DNA from: Nansenia antarctica
Taxonomy: Eukaryota; Chordata; Actinopteri; Argentiniformes; Microstomatidae
Reading direction: 5' to 3'
Length of the DNA stretch: 64,000 nt
NCBI GenBank assembly: GCA_963989245.1
Contig: OZ022339.1
Span: 43,261,307-43,325,306, forward strand
The position numbers were made by a program, and so were the translations under genes. Shown here in pieces: positions 1 to 10,600 of this stretch. The notes below the pieces were generated by a model. That model searched no databases. It was given only the letters and a program-made list of their open reading frames with translations, and had not been told where the DNA came from. Within the stretch, counting starts at the first letter, position 1, and each line of letters opens with the position of its first letter.

Positions 1-1449
1 GCAGAGAGGTCTGGATGTGGTCCACAGCTTCTACCATGGCCAGGACCAACTGGGCCGGCAGAGCAGTCTCTATGCTAACAGAACCAGCCTGTACCACTCT
101 GAGATGGAGAGGGGGAACGCCTCTCTCAGCCTGGAACATACCACCCTTGGGGATGCGGGACACTATACCTGCTCTGTGAGCACACTGCTGGGCAGTGACA
201 AGAAGACCTTCACTCTGAAATTAGCAGGTAATGATGCCCTCACGTTCTTATCTTCTATGTGGAATGTGAGCATTGGCTGATGGCTATCATAGAAATAATC
301 TTTATTCATTGTCATATTTATTGGATGCCCTTGTGATGTTCATGGATAGATGTACAGTACACTATCATGATATTAAAGTGCTTCCATCTTCTCTCCAGCG
401 TTCTACCCTGAACCACATCTTAAGTTCACATCATATCCTGATAGTTTAGAGGTCCTTCTGACCTCACATGGAGGGTACCCCGTCCCCTCAGTACAGTGGC
501 TGGACGACAGTGGAGACATCACCTATGACACACACCTCTCACAGGACATACAGGGACTCTACACTGTGTCCAGTACCCTGACCCTACAGGGAACAATCAA
601 CACAACCCTCACCTTTCTCCTGAAGAACAAGGACCTGGGACAAGAGATCAGGAGAGAGATCACATTTCAATCCGGTAAACCTACAGCTGTATGTTGTTAA
701 TTTAAGCAATATCAAACGAGAGGGAGTGTGTTATACTGAATATCAGCATGGCTGTGATTCGGTCGTAGGTACGAGGCCGCAGGCCGAGTACCGAAGACGA
801 TCACAGCCGTGCTGATATTCAGTATAACAGCACGACCTCGAGTGTGATATTGCTTTTATACAGCGCGATTTATTAGTTAGCAGTAATAAGCGACAACAGA
901 TTATGATTTGTTTGTTTATTTAATAATAAAAATAAACCAAAAATAGTTCCGCAACTGAACTTCAAATGGACTGTTGCCTAGTAACCTGAACACAAACAAT
1001 GTAGTCTAATTAACGGTCATTGTGCGGCGGAGTGATACATATAGTTAAAGGTCCCAGTGCTGTTATACTGTATATCAGCACTCATGGAATGCCTCTTGTC
1101 CAATCAAATGACTTGGTCGGAACTAACTGTTGTATAAGTACTGTTTAAGGTGGAAGATAACCCCCCAGAGAGAAAGAGAGAACATATTATAGAAGATGTG
1201 TCGCGTTACCAAGTCATTGTGACTAATCTTGATCTTATCTTTACAACAGGCAGCAGTGCTGTGTTACCTGTGGGTCACAATAAGAGATGCAGATGGTATG
1301 TTCTCCTGCCCTTCTTCTTTTTGATGGTTGGACTGGCAACACTAGTTTTACTACGGAGGAAAAGAACGGGCACGGAAATGAACCACAGTGACAAAGGAAA
1401 CTGTTCATATACAAATGGGGGATCACTGACTGTTGGACATGGATGTTGA
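1..1449 (+). CDS. B7-family Ig membrane protein (VTCN1/CD276-like), 3' part
   Basis: Three exons are visible: <1-227, 399-674 and 1250-1449 (stop TGA at 1447-1449), joined by phase-1 GT-AG introns as is usual for Ig-domain exons. Exon A is the second half of a V-type Ig domain, with GNASLSLEHTTLGDAGHYTC, close to the GNASLRL...DAG.Y.C pattern of CD276 and VTCN1. Exon B is a C-type domain with GGYPVPSVQWLDD and KNKDLGQE. Exon C has a short stalk, one membrane helix (YVLLPFFFLMVGLATLVLL), a basic stop-transfer RRKR and a short tail. Such proteins sit on the cell surface as T-cell co-signalling ligands; that role is inferred from family. Oddity: the C domain lacks both canonical disulfide cysteines. 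The signal peptide and start of the V domain lie left of the window, so the exact paralogue cannot be named. Confidence 0.8.
729..829. repeat. Inverted repeat (hairpin) in the B7-like gene intron
   Basis: Arms 729-758 and 800-829 are 30 bp and complementary with one mismatch; the left arm begins TGTTATACTGAATATCAGC. The inner part is also partly self-complementary. A related half, TGTTATACTGTATATCAGC, recurs near 1064. This looks like a MITE-type dispersed repeat in the intron before the membrane-helix exon. The family is not identified. Confidence 0.7.
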
Positions 1450-2160
1450 CCTTTAACTTATCTAGTCTACATCACAATGGATTGGAAAAATATACTTATT
1501 ACTACGGAGGAAAAGAACAGGCACGGAAATTAACCACAGTGACCAGGGCCGGCACAAGGCATAAACAGACTGAGCTAACTAGACCTTGTATTTGCAAGTT
1601 TGTTGCTTTTATAGTTGAACATTTTGACTTTTATAGTTATTTAACTTCTCAAACGTTATGCATGTTCATCTAGCCCCCCCCCCCCCCGGTCGATTAAACA
1701 CCCATCAATCGAAAACTCCAACCCCCAACAAAATGTGTGTGTGTGTGGCGAGGGGGGCCACATTAACACTATTGTTATTTATATATTTATTTATTTATTA
1801 TTCTAGCCAGATTTTGCCACGGCTACTCATACCACAGTTTTTGCACTACGTAGACATGAAAGGTGTCAAAACGTGCGGCATATTTTGTTGCTATTGTTTT
1901 GTGGAAGGTTCCAGTGAACGGTTTAGGAGATATTCAAGTTTCTGTGACGGAATCTGGCCCATAGGAATGAATGGTAGAATCTTCAGAACGTAGTGTGGCT
2001 GTGGGGTTTTTGAAAATGTCCACACATTGACGCCACGCCTACAACATATCCTACATCAAAATGTTCAGCTCTTCACACTGTTACATAATCTAAGCCATAA
2101 CATTAATAGTTTATGTTCTGGCTGTTTGTTTGTTGGCCAGCTAACACAGTGGACAGACCT
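1450..2160. other. 3' flank of the B7-like gene, no further gene seen
   Basis: Contains the 3' UTR, a C homopolymer at about 1675-1687, an AT-rich patch near 1780-1805, and 1805-2140, which reads like a decayed dispersed repeat with no intact frame. No exon could be supported. Confidence 0.5.
1501..1548 (+). repeat. Duplicate of the cytoplasmic-tail coding segment in the 3' UTR
   Basis: About 48 bp here repeat 1350-1397 of the last coding exon with few changes (ACTACGGAGGAAAAGAAC then GGCACGGAAAT). The copy lies about 50 bp after the stop codon, so it is not translated from the annotated frame. It is a local partial duplication. Confidence 0.8.
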
Positions 2161-2353
2161 GGGGCCGGATTCACCAAAGTGTTCTTAAGATAATTCTTAA
2201 GACAATTCTTAAGAAAAAAGATAAGATGTTCCTAAGAATGTTCTTAAACGCTATTCACCATTTTTTTCTTAAGAATTGTCCTATGTCTTAAGAACTTCTT
2301 AGTTTTCTCACTTAAGAAGTTCTTAGATTTTGAACTGTGATTTTTACACCTGT

Positions 2354-2387
<34 letters not shown>

Positions 2388-3050
2388 AACTTATGAAGAA
2401 CTTCCATCTAAAATGTGAATATAAAATAAATAATAGTAAGGACATTGTTTCAGTTACTTGGCCTACTTAAATAACATGTTCATAATGATTAATTAAGTAG
2501 TATACATCAAATACAACAACTGCCTCCTTGATTTACTTTCTGAGTACATTGTGGTGTAATCTAGGAATAGGCCTACATGTGACACAGGCTGAAAGGCCCA
2601 TTTCAGTTATATCTCAAACATACAAACATGTGATAGACATTCACACATTCACACAAAACATTCACACAAAAGTACTCTGACCAACTTGAATTAACAATAT
2701 GTGTTAACACATTGTCTAGGGCTAAACTAAATATTAATAAAATCAAATAAATGCAATACAACATTGTTCAAGTAAGACTTACCTTTCACTTTAGCTGCTT
2801 TAAGACAGGTGAGAGCTTCTCTTAAAGTTAAGAAGACATTTGAGAAGAAATCTAAGAACTTTGTTTTGGAGAATCTCATTTGTTCTTAAGTTCTATCTTA
2901 GGAAAAATCTTAAGAAGAAAGTTAAGAAAAAACTAAAGTTAAGATAAGATTTTCTTCGGGAATACCAAATCTTCTTAAGTTTTGTCTTAAGAACAAATGT
3001 TGTTCTTAAGAACAAATTTGTTCTTAAAAACGCTTGGTGAATCCGGCCCC
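2161..3050. mobile_element. Foldback / MITE-like DNA element with CTTAAGAA-rich ends
   Basis: The ends are inverted: GGGGCCGGATTCACCAA at 2161 and TTGGTGAATCCGGCCCC ending at 3050. Each end is followed inward by many TTCTTAAGAA-type palindromic motifs (about 2180-2330 and 2810-3030). The middle carries a CT run (about 2358-2385) and AT-rich DNA with no transposase. The structure fits a non-autonomous DNA transposon. No clean target duplication could be read, so the superfamily is left open. Confidence 0.75.
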
Positions 3051-3424
3051 TGGTTACCATGGTAATGGTCGGGGCAAGCACACTTCATACTTCACAATTT
3101 CCACAGAAATTGTACCCTCTAGTTAATAAAACAATTTCTGCCATCTATTGTCAGCACTGAATTGTTCAAATGGGTGTGCTAACAACAACACATGGGGCGG
3201 CTGTGGCGCAGGAGGTAGAGTCGCCGTCTAATGATCACAAGGTTGGCAGATCAGCGGTTTCGAGCCCCGGCTGGCCACATGTCGAAGTGTCCTTGGGCAA
3301 GACACTGAACCCCTAAATTTCTCCCAGTGAGTGGGCCAGTGCCTTGCTTGGCAACTTACCGCCATTGGTGTGTGAATGGGTGAATCGTTGTAAAGCGCTT
3401 TGGAGCAGCAAAAAAGGCGCTATA

Positions 3425-5030
3425 CAGGTGCAACTCAAAAAATTAGAATATCGTGCAAAAGTTAATTTATTTCAGTAATTCAACTTAAAGGGTTAAACTT
3501 AGATATTATATAGACTCATTACATGCAAAGTGAGATATTTAAAGCCTTTATTTGTTATACATTTGCTGATTATGGCTTACAGCTTATGAAAACCCCAAAT
3601 TCAATATCTCAGAAAATTAGAATATTGCATGAAATCAATAAGAAAAGGATTTGAAATACAGAAATGTCAGCCCTCTGAAAAGTATAATCATGCATATGTA
3701 CTCAGTACTTGGTTTGGGCCCCTTTGCATGAATTACTGCCTCAATGCGGCGTGGCATGGATGCTATCAGCCTGTGGAACTGCTGAGGTGTTATGGAAGAC
3801 CAGGATGCTTCAATAGCGGCCTTCAGCTCTTCTGCATTGTTCGGCCTCATGTCTCTCATCTTTCTCTTGGCAATGCCCCAAAGGTTCTCTATGGGATTCA
3901 GGTCAGGCGAGTTTGCTGGCCAATCAAGCACAGGAATCCCATCGTAATTTAACCAGGTTTTGGTACTTTTGGCAGTGTGGGCAGGTGCCAAGTCCTGCTG
4001 GAAAATGAAGTCAGCATCTCCATAAAGCTTGTCTGCTGAAGGAAGCATGAAGTGCTCTAAAATGTCCTGGTAGACGGCTGCGTTGACTGTGGACTTGAAT
4101 AAAGCACAGTGGACCAACACCAGCAGATGACATGGCTCCCCAAATCAACACAGACTGTGGAAACTTCACACTGGACTTCAAGTGTCTTGGGTTGTGTGCC
4201 TCTCCATTCTTCCTCCAGACTCTGGGACCTTGGTTTCCAAATGAGAGGCAAAATGTGCTCTCATCAGAGAAGAGAACTTTGGACCACTGAGCAACAGACC
4301 AGTTCTTTTTTTCTTTAGCCCAGGTCAGACGCTTCTGACGTTGTTTGTTGTTCAGGAGCGGTTTACAAGAGGAATGCTACATTTGAAGCCCATGTCCAGG
4401 ATCCGTCTGTGTGTGGTGGCTCTTGATGCACTAACTCCAGCCTCAGTCCACTCCTTCTGAAGCTCCCCCACACATTTGAATGGCCTTTTCCTGACAATCC
4501 TCTCCAGGCTGCGGTCATCCCTGTTGTTTGTACACCTTTTTCTTCCACACTTTTTCCTTCCACTTAACTTTCTATTAATGTGCTTTGATACAGCACTTTG
4601 TGAACATCCAACTTCTTTCGCAATTACCTTTTGAGGCTTTCCCTCCTTGTGGAGGGTGTCGATGATGGTTTTCTGCACAACTGTCAGGTCAGCAGCCTTC
4701 CCCATGATTGTGAATTCTACTGAACCAGACTGAGACCATTTAAAGGCCCAGGAACCCTTTGCAGGTGTTTTGGATTAATTGGCTGATTAGAGTGTAACAC
4801 TTGAGCCTACAATATTGAACCTTTTCACAATATTCAAATGTTCTGAGATATTGAATTTGGGGTTTTCATAAGCTGTAAGCCATAATCATCAAATGTATAA
4901 CAAATAAAGGCTTTAAATATCTCGCTTTGCATGTAATGAGTCTATATAATATCTAAGTTTAACCCTTTAAGTTGAATTACTGAAATAAATGAACTTTTGC
5001 ACAACATTCTAATTTTTTGAGTTGCACCTG
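3425..5030 (-). mobile_element. Tc1/mariner transposon with ~200-bp terminal inverted repeats
   Basis: 1606 bp, flanked by TA on both sides (3423-3424 and 5031-5032), as Tc1 elements require. The terminal repeats run about 3425-3625 and 4831-5030; the outer sequence is CAGGTGCAACTCAAAAAATT. The arms align over nearly their whole length with scattered differences. The interior encodes a broken DD34E transposase on the minus strand. Confidence 0.92.
3635..4705 (-). pseudogene. Tc1-type transposase, frameshifted
   Basis: The N-terminal piece (4352-4705) starts MGKAADLTVVQKTIIDTLHK and holds the two helix-turn-helix DNA-binding units (GCSQSAVSKHINRKL; VSASRATTHRRILDMGF). A middle piece lies in another frame at 4057-4251, with WRGTQPKTLEVQ in place of a continuous RNase-H fold. 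The C-terminal piece (3635-4120) has the DDE-core motifs QQDLAPAHTAKSTKTWL and NSPDLNPIENLWG. The frame changes between pieces mean no active enzyme is encoded here. Transposases of this family cut and paste their element at TA dinucleotides. Confidence 0.88.
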
Positions 5031-5054
5031 TATAAGTGCAGTCCATTTACCATT

Positions 5055-5639
5055 GAACACATCACAAAAAAGGGTTACACCTTGGACCAAAGAGAGTTCT
5101 TGGGCTGTCAGGAGAACCCTGTGAATGTAGCACCCAAAATAATAGTAATGATATGACAATCTGGCAATATTCTTGCCATTCCTCCTTTAGCATATTTTTT
5201 TATATATATACTTTATTGCAGGACTGTACATTACATTTCACAAGTTCATTTCATACACTTTACAAGTTTTCTTTACTTGTTTAAGATCATCCTGCATCAT
5301 TTTTGTTTGTTTTTTATTTTTTTATAAAGAGAACAAAAGATAAAAAATAAAGAATAGAAACTAGAGAGAAAATACAGAAAAAGAAGAGAGAAATTATAGG
5401 GATAGAAATAGAAAAGTAAGAGATAAAGGGAGGGGGGTGGGATCGGGGGGGGAGGGGCTTCCTTCCTACTCATTCATTCGGTCCATTTACTCTTTAGCAT
5501 ATTATTAATGCATAATAGCAGTCATAAATACTCATGCTGTTTTATCAGGTCGATCAATATTTTTGCTATGACAGAGACTGCAATATTATTTTCGAAATAC
5601 ATAAACATACCTGAACTATAGCTATATAGCTGCAATTAA
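5055..5639. other. Non-coding spacer, purine-rich patch
   Basis: AT-rich DNA with a long purine-rich stretch at about 5325-5460 that ends in G-runs near 5430-5455. No exon, RNA gene or intact element seen. Confidence 0.5.
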
Positions 5640-5950
5640 ATTTGCCTGCTTGTAGAGCAAACTGCTATTCCAAATCCATCATCCCTTCTGCGGTCAGACT
5701 GTTAAACTTGGATAGGCTAGCGATGCACTGTAGGCTATAGTGTGTATTCACCGATTGTTGAATTGTATGTATTAATCTAAGGTACCCATGATATCCAATG
5801 ACTATCCTAGCTCCTAGTGCACTTGTTGTGTTGTTGCTGTTTTTATGTGGTGAGATGTCTATGTTTTTCTATGAACATGCTGCTCTAAATTAATTGTCTC
5901 TAGTGGGACTAATAAAGTTGATTGAATTGAATTGAATTCATTCATTCATT
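5640..5950 (+). mobile_element. LINE 3'-end fragment
   Basis: Ends in TCTAGTGGGACTAATAAAG followed by tandem TTGAAT and then CATT units (5918-5955), the usual look of a LINE 3' tail. The upstream CATCATCCCTTCTGCGGTCAG resembles the C-terminal coding end of a non-LTR element. The 5' part is missing. Confidence 0.5.
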
Positions 5951-6243
5951 CATCATTCATAGTATTTCTTCACACTGTTGCCCTGGTAAAACTATATTCA
6001 GTTTATTAACAGAATTAAATGTATTCTGCCATCCATGTATGTATATTTTGACTCCTACTGTAATGTCTCTAACAATGTGTTTTAAAAAATGTGTCTCAGA
6101 ACCTTTTTTTAACGTTGTTTTATGCAGATGAATTGAACCATCCATCTACAGTATAGCTCCTACTTAGGTTCAAATGTATTGCTCCATAATCACTGTTTGG
6201 GGGAAATGGAGAAATGTATGAAAAAATAGTGTCTCCTTTGTTA

Positions 6244-6541
6244 GGGCTTTCACACCGACAAAGAACCGTTCCGGTTCGTGTTCGCGTTGGTGCTGTCTGG
6301 CGAACGAGCCCGCGTTCATACCAGTGTAACCAGAACCATCCGCGTCATCAACGCTGGGTGATGAAGGGGCGGGATAAACAAAAATGTCACAACTAGATGG
6401 CAGCTACTTCACTGGAAAAGAGGATAATATCTTCCACTACAGTATCTGAAATAAACACTATTTTCTATTAAACAAAACAACAAAAAACAGTTCCAGACTT
6501 GGGTCGCGAACCGGAACGGTTCTTTGCCGGTGTGAAAGCCC
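6244..6541. mobile_element. Non-autonomous DNA element (MITE), TA-flanked
   Basis: About 298 bp with inverted ends: GGGCTTTCACACCG(A/G)CAAAGAACC at the left, its complement GGTTCTTTGCCGGTGTGAAAGCCC at the right (one mismatch). Arms extend about 36 bp, through GTTCCGGTTCG. A TA lies on both outer sides (6242-6243 and 6542-6543), fitting a Tc1/mariner-like target. There is no coding capacity. Confidence 0.8.
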
Positions 6542-6561
6542 TATGAGAGTTGAAGTTATTG

Positions 6562-6661
6562 AACCTGCCTAATTCAGTAAATAGGGAGTGTGGGCAGGAT
6601 CTGGAATGGTAGACCATTCCAGATCCTGCCCACACTCCCTATTTACTGAATTAGGCAGGTT
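6562..6661. repeat. Perfect 100-bp palindrome (49-bp arms, 2-bp loop)
   Basis: The arms 6562-6610 and 6613-6661 are exact reverse complements around the loop AG at 6611-6612; the left arm begins AACCTGCCTAATTCAG. It is followed at once by another inverted repeat, TTAGTGCACT / AGTGCACTAA (6661-6689). No coding frame is present. Confidence 0.95.
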
Positions 6662-6689
6662 TAGTGCACTAGTGACTCTAGTGCACTAA

Positions 6690-7580
6690 TTTAACTATAG
6701 TCTGCAATAACATACCACAAAAACTGATCACTTTCAGTATTCCTCTGTCTACCGTAATAATCTTTCCCTTCACAAGTTATCAGCATGGTATACAATTATG
6801 GATCCACAAAAAGTAAACTGATCCCCTGAGAAAAAACGTGTTGAACGATATGTAGTGGAACTACTCCCCAACACTGAATGTTGGGGAGGCTCAAGGGTGT
6901 GGCGTTTCTATTACGTGGGTTCAGAACAGCGTAGACTATTTAATGTTCAGTACTGCACTCTCTCAAGTGCACACAAGTAACTACTTGTGTTGACAAGCTT
7001 TTAGTATTAATAGGGGATCTCTTATGGGTATTTGAAACTATCTAGAAAATGTTTCCCAACTTTCACTGACCATGATGAGCAATGATGACTGCACTTCTGG
7101 TAGATAAGCAACCAATTTTAAAGGTAAAGGAATGTGGGTGTGATCTGGATCTTATCATTATGGTGAGGTAAAAATCTGCTTTATAGCTGGGAATTTTAAA
7201 GCACATACCAGTAAAAGAAGGAGTTGCTTAGCTACAAGTTATGCCATAATATTTACATTTCAAATAACCCCACTTAGCCTCTTTACCTGGAGTGGGTGGA
7301 AAATGAAACGTTGCACTTTAGTACTCATTAAGCTCTGATAAGGACAGACAGGGGCAGATTTATTCTTGTTGTTGGCAATGTCTGACTGGTAGAACAATAA
7401 CATCTATTGATGACTTTACCTTGTCAGTCCACAATCCTGGCATAAGAAAGGCTGCATTATGTTGCAACTGAAAAAAATCAAAATGTAAATTTTAGGAAGT
7501 CAAGCTAAATGTTACAGTAAAGCATAATCTTTATCATTTAATATTTCAAGTGAATAAAGAAAGTTGCACTGACTATTTAC
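6690..7580. other. Spacer downstream of zp3, no gene seen
   Basis: AT-rich unique-looking DNA with one short hairpin (CTCCCCAACACTGAATGTTGGGGAG near 6865). No exon-like frame or mobile-element boundary was recognised. Confidence 0.45.
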
Positions 7581-7581
7581 A

Positions 7582-7587
7582 TTTATT
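7582..7587 (-). terminator. Likely polyadenylation signal of zp3
   Basis: TTTATT on the plus strand reads AATAAA on the minus strand, 76 bp after the zp3 stop codon. The position suits cleavage shortly beyond it. Confidence 0.5.
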
Positions 7588-7662
7588 TTATTTCAAATGG
7601 GTCAGTGGTGTACAGTGGTATTGAGTACATAGTCTGTTGTCCACTGAATGTTCTCAACGATG

Positions 7663-10600
7663 CTATCGCCATTTGAAAGTCCAAACCGTGTCCCTCTCTC
7701 CCACCAGACCATTATAATCACTCAGGATCTTCTCTTCAGTCTCAAAGATGGGAAACGTGTGTTCCTCCTCACCTCTCTCCACTGTCTCCTCCTCACCCAC
7801 CCCAAATCCCCATCCCTTCATAGCCTGTGTAACCTCCCTATCCTGAGATCCAGACTCCTCCTTCATCCATGGTCCAACCCATTCCCCTTCACTAGAGCCC
7901 CCCTCCTCCCTCAACACTGACCGCTCCCTTTCCAACTGATCATCCGGCCAGAACTCTGACCCAATCTTCTCCCCTGACCCGTCTTCCCCCATCAACTCTG
8001 AGTACCTCACACTGGACCTCTGTGTTCCTTCAGAAACCTTCCCCATCCTAGACACTGACTCCTCCACCTCATGTTCCTCATTCTCCCTGGCTGTGGCCCT
8101 CTCCTCTTCCATGGAGTGAGTGTAGCTCCTTCTTTCCTCATCATCATAGGTCTCCACATCAAGGTCCTCCAGCTGATCCTCTGGAGTATATAGCTCATCT
8201 ATCTGCCCGTCCATTTTGGCCTCAAACCAGATAACGTCATCGTCATCATCACTGACAGGTGAGGAGGACATTGATGGGGAACTCTCCCTGGCTGTGGACC
8301 TCTCCTCTTCCATGGAGTGAGTGTAGCTCCTTCTTTCCTCATCATCATAGGTCTCCACATCAAGGTCCTCCAGCTGATCCTCTGGAGTATATAGCTCATC
8401 TATCTGCCCGTCCATTTTGGCCTCAAACCAGATAACGTCATCGTCATCACTGACAGGTGAGGAGGACATTGATGGGGAACTCTCCTGAGGTGTGACCGGC
8501 TGGTCTGAGATCAGTAGCGGCCCGCTGCTGGCGAAGCCTAGAGAACACATCACATGGGCAGAGAACCACTGTCATTAATTAATGACATCATCATCATCGT
8601 CGTCATCAATACTGATTATTTTATACATCACCCTGCAGTCCAATGTCTAATCTAAATAGGTATCAGAGTACTCAATGCAAACGGTTTGATTTGATCAGTA
8701 AAACCACAATAGAAACATGCAGATAACCAGTGTATGAGAGTAGTTTCTATTGACTAAGTCATAAAGGAGAGATTACATTCTGGGTAATGAGGTAGGCAAA
8801 CATTGATAACACAACACACCCTCCAGCATGGCTCTTCTAGGTTTCGGTGTGACACATTTTGAGTCACAGCAGTCACATATAATGTCCTTTCCTGTGAGAG
8901 CTTGCCACCTATTGAGTGGAGAGAGAAGCATTATGTTAAGGTAAAGACTTGTGAAATAACTGCAGTTCAAGGTTAGTTTGTTTTACTTCCAAGTCAGACC
9001 TCAAGTTCCAATTAGCATACCTTTTCTCTCGGAAGGTGCAGGACTTGTGCAATGGACTGGGGTCCTCTGTTGTTACAGACAGCTTACAGTGAATGAAGAC
9101 CTAAAGAGATGACAAACTATAATATAGTCATACAGATAAGCATCTATAACTGAAAATAAAAAATCTGATGTAGAGAGTGAAAAGATTCTCTACAGAGAAA
9201 AGATCCTTATTCCATTCTTACCTGTGTGTTGGGGTCAGAGGTGAACTGGAAAGCTTGGAGGGAGAACCTGAGGGTGTCGTCAGTCCTGGGGGAGACAAAC
9301 TGAGAGGCTCCAGGGTTTCTCTGGCTCTCCAGCATGCATCTGTGGAAGAAGAATTTTCTTTTTAAATTCAGGTCAGTCTAATCTGTGTAGGTCGAGATGC
9401 ATCCTTCCAAACAGAGTCATGCAAACTAAGGGAAACTGCTTATTACACAGGACACACAGGCCTACATCTGCACTTTACAACTCTGACTGACAATGTTCTT
9501 TTTGTAAATTCGTGAGCTTAGAATTATAAGGTTCTATCTCCGTTTAGGGTAGTTCAGAGATATTGAGCGTCAAAGTTTTTACATTCCATTATGTTTTGTG
9601 AGATGGAACCTTTGTATTTTATTAATTACTAACTTAAAAATGTAAACATTTTAGAAATAATACCACACAGCCATTAATAAACACCTAATGAATCAGATTA
9701 TGTAAAAAACTCAATTTTGACAAAAATGGAGATAGAACCTTATAATTCTAACGTCACGAATTGTGTATGTCCTGTAAGTCAATGTCTCCATGTATTGTCT
9801 CTCTATGTCTCCATGTAAGCCAATTTCTATAAGGTTTTCTACATACCCAAAGTTGTCAATGATGTTGTACTTGTGGGCGGTGTTAGTGTCATTGGAAGTT
9901 GTGGCATAACAGTAATTGATGAACAACTTTCCTCCCGGGAGCAAGTGAGAAGCAGAAACCTGGAAATGAACAGTGTGCCCCAGCTGGTACATGGGGGACT
10001 TTGCCGGCATGATCCATGCATCTGAAACACACGCACCAAGCAAGTGACACTGATCCTCAGGCATTTTATATGCTGTATATAATTTCATCAAACGCTATTG
10101 TAGAGAAAGGGAGACGATCAACCACCCATGAGGACTAGGCCTACACCATTACCGTCCATTAGCTGGACTCGGAAGTCATCAGCGCGCCCCTTGAGCCTTT
10201 TGCGCAGAGTGGGGCTTTTCCAGGTGGGACGCACGGCCAGCTGGTAAACATGATGATACCTACGCACCGGAGAGAATGTCACTGGGTTTACTTTACTGTT
10301 ATCACCAACTGAGAGATAATTACATTACTGTATGTGAGGCGAGTCTAACCTTTGAAAACGACATTGGATCTCAACGTTGACTCGACGCATCATACTTGGG
10401 ATAGGGTTCCGCAGGGGCGCATAGTGGAGCACGAATGTATAGATGATGTAACCCGGTGGAGTCTGTCGGTGAAAGATAATTGTATTTTCACTTACTCTAT
10501 CGCAAACATGTCTCTAACAATGTATTGCAATCTTACCTCGCGTTTCCCATCACATTCTGTCAAAGGATACGTGAAGAGCAAGTCACCATAAGGTCTGAGA

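Larger units (their letters stand above)
3194..5054 (+). mobile_element. tRNA-derived SINE, split by a Tc1 insertion
   Basis: The left part (3194-3424) starts GGGGCGGCTGTGGCGCAG, has a degenerate box B (GGTTTCGAGCCC) and the internal GTCCTTGGGCAAGACACTGAA, then TGTAAAGCGCTTTGG and AAAAAGGCGCTATA. The tail resumes at 5031 (TATAAGTGCAGTCCATTTAC). A second, uninterrupted copy at 44983-45236 has GGCGCTATATAAG joined, which confirms the split. Confidence 0.8.
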
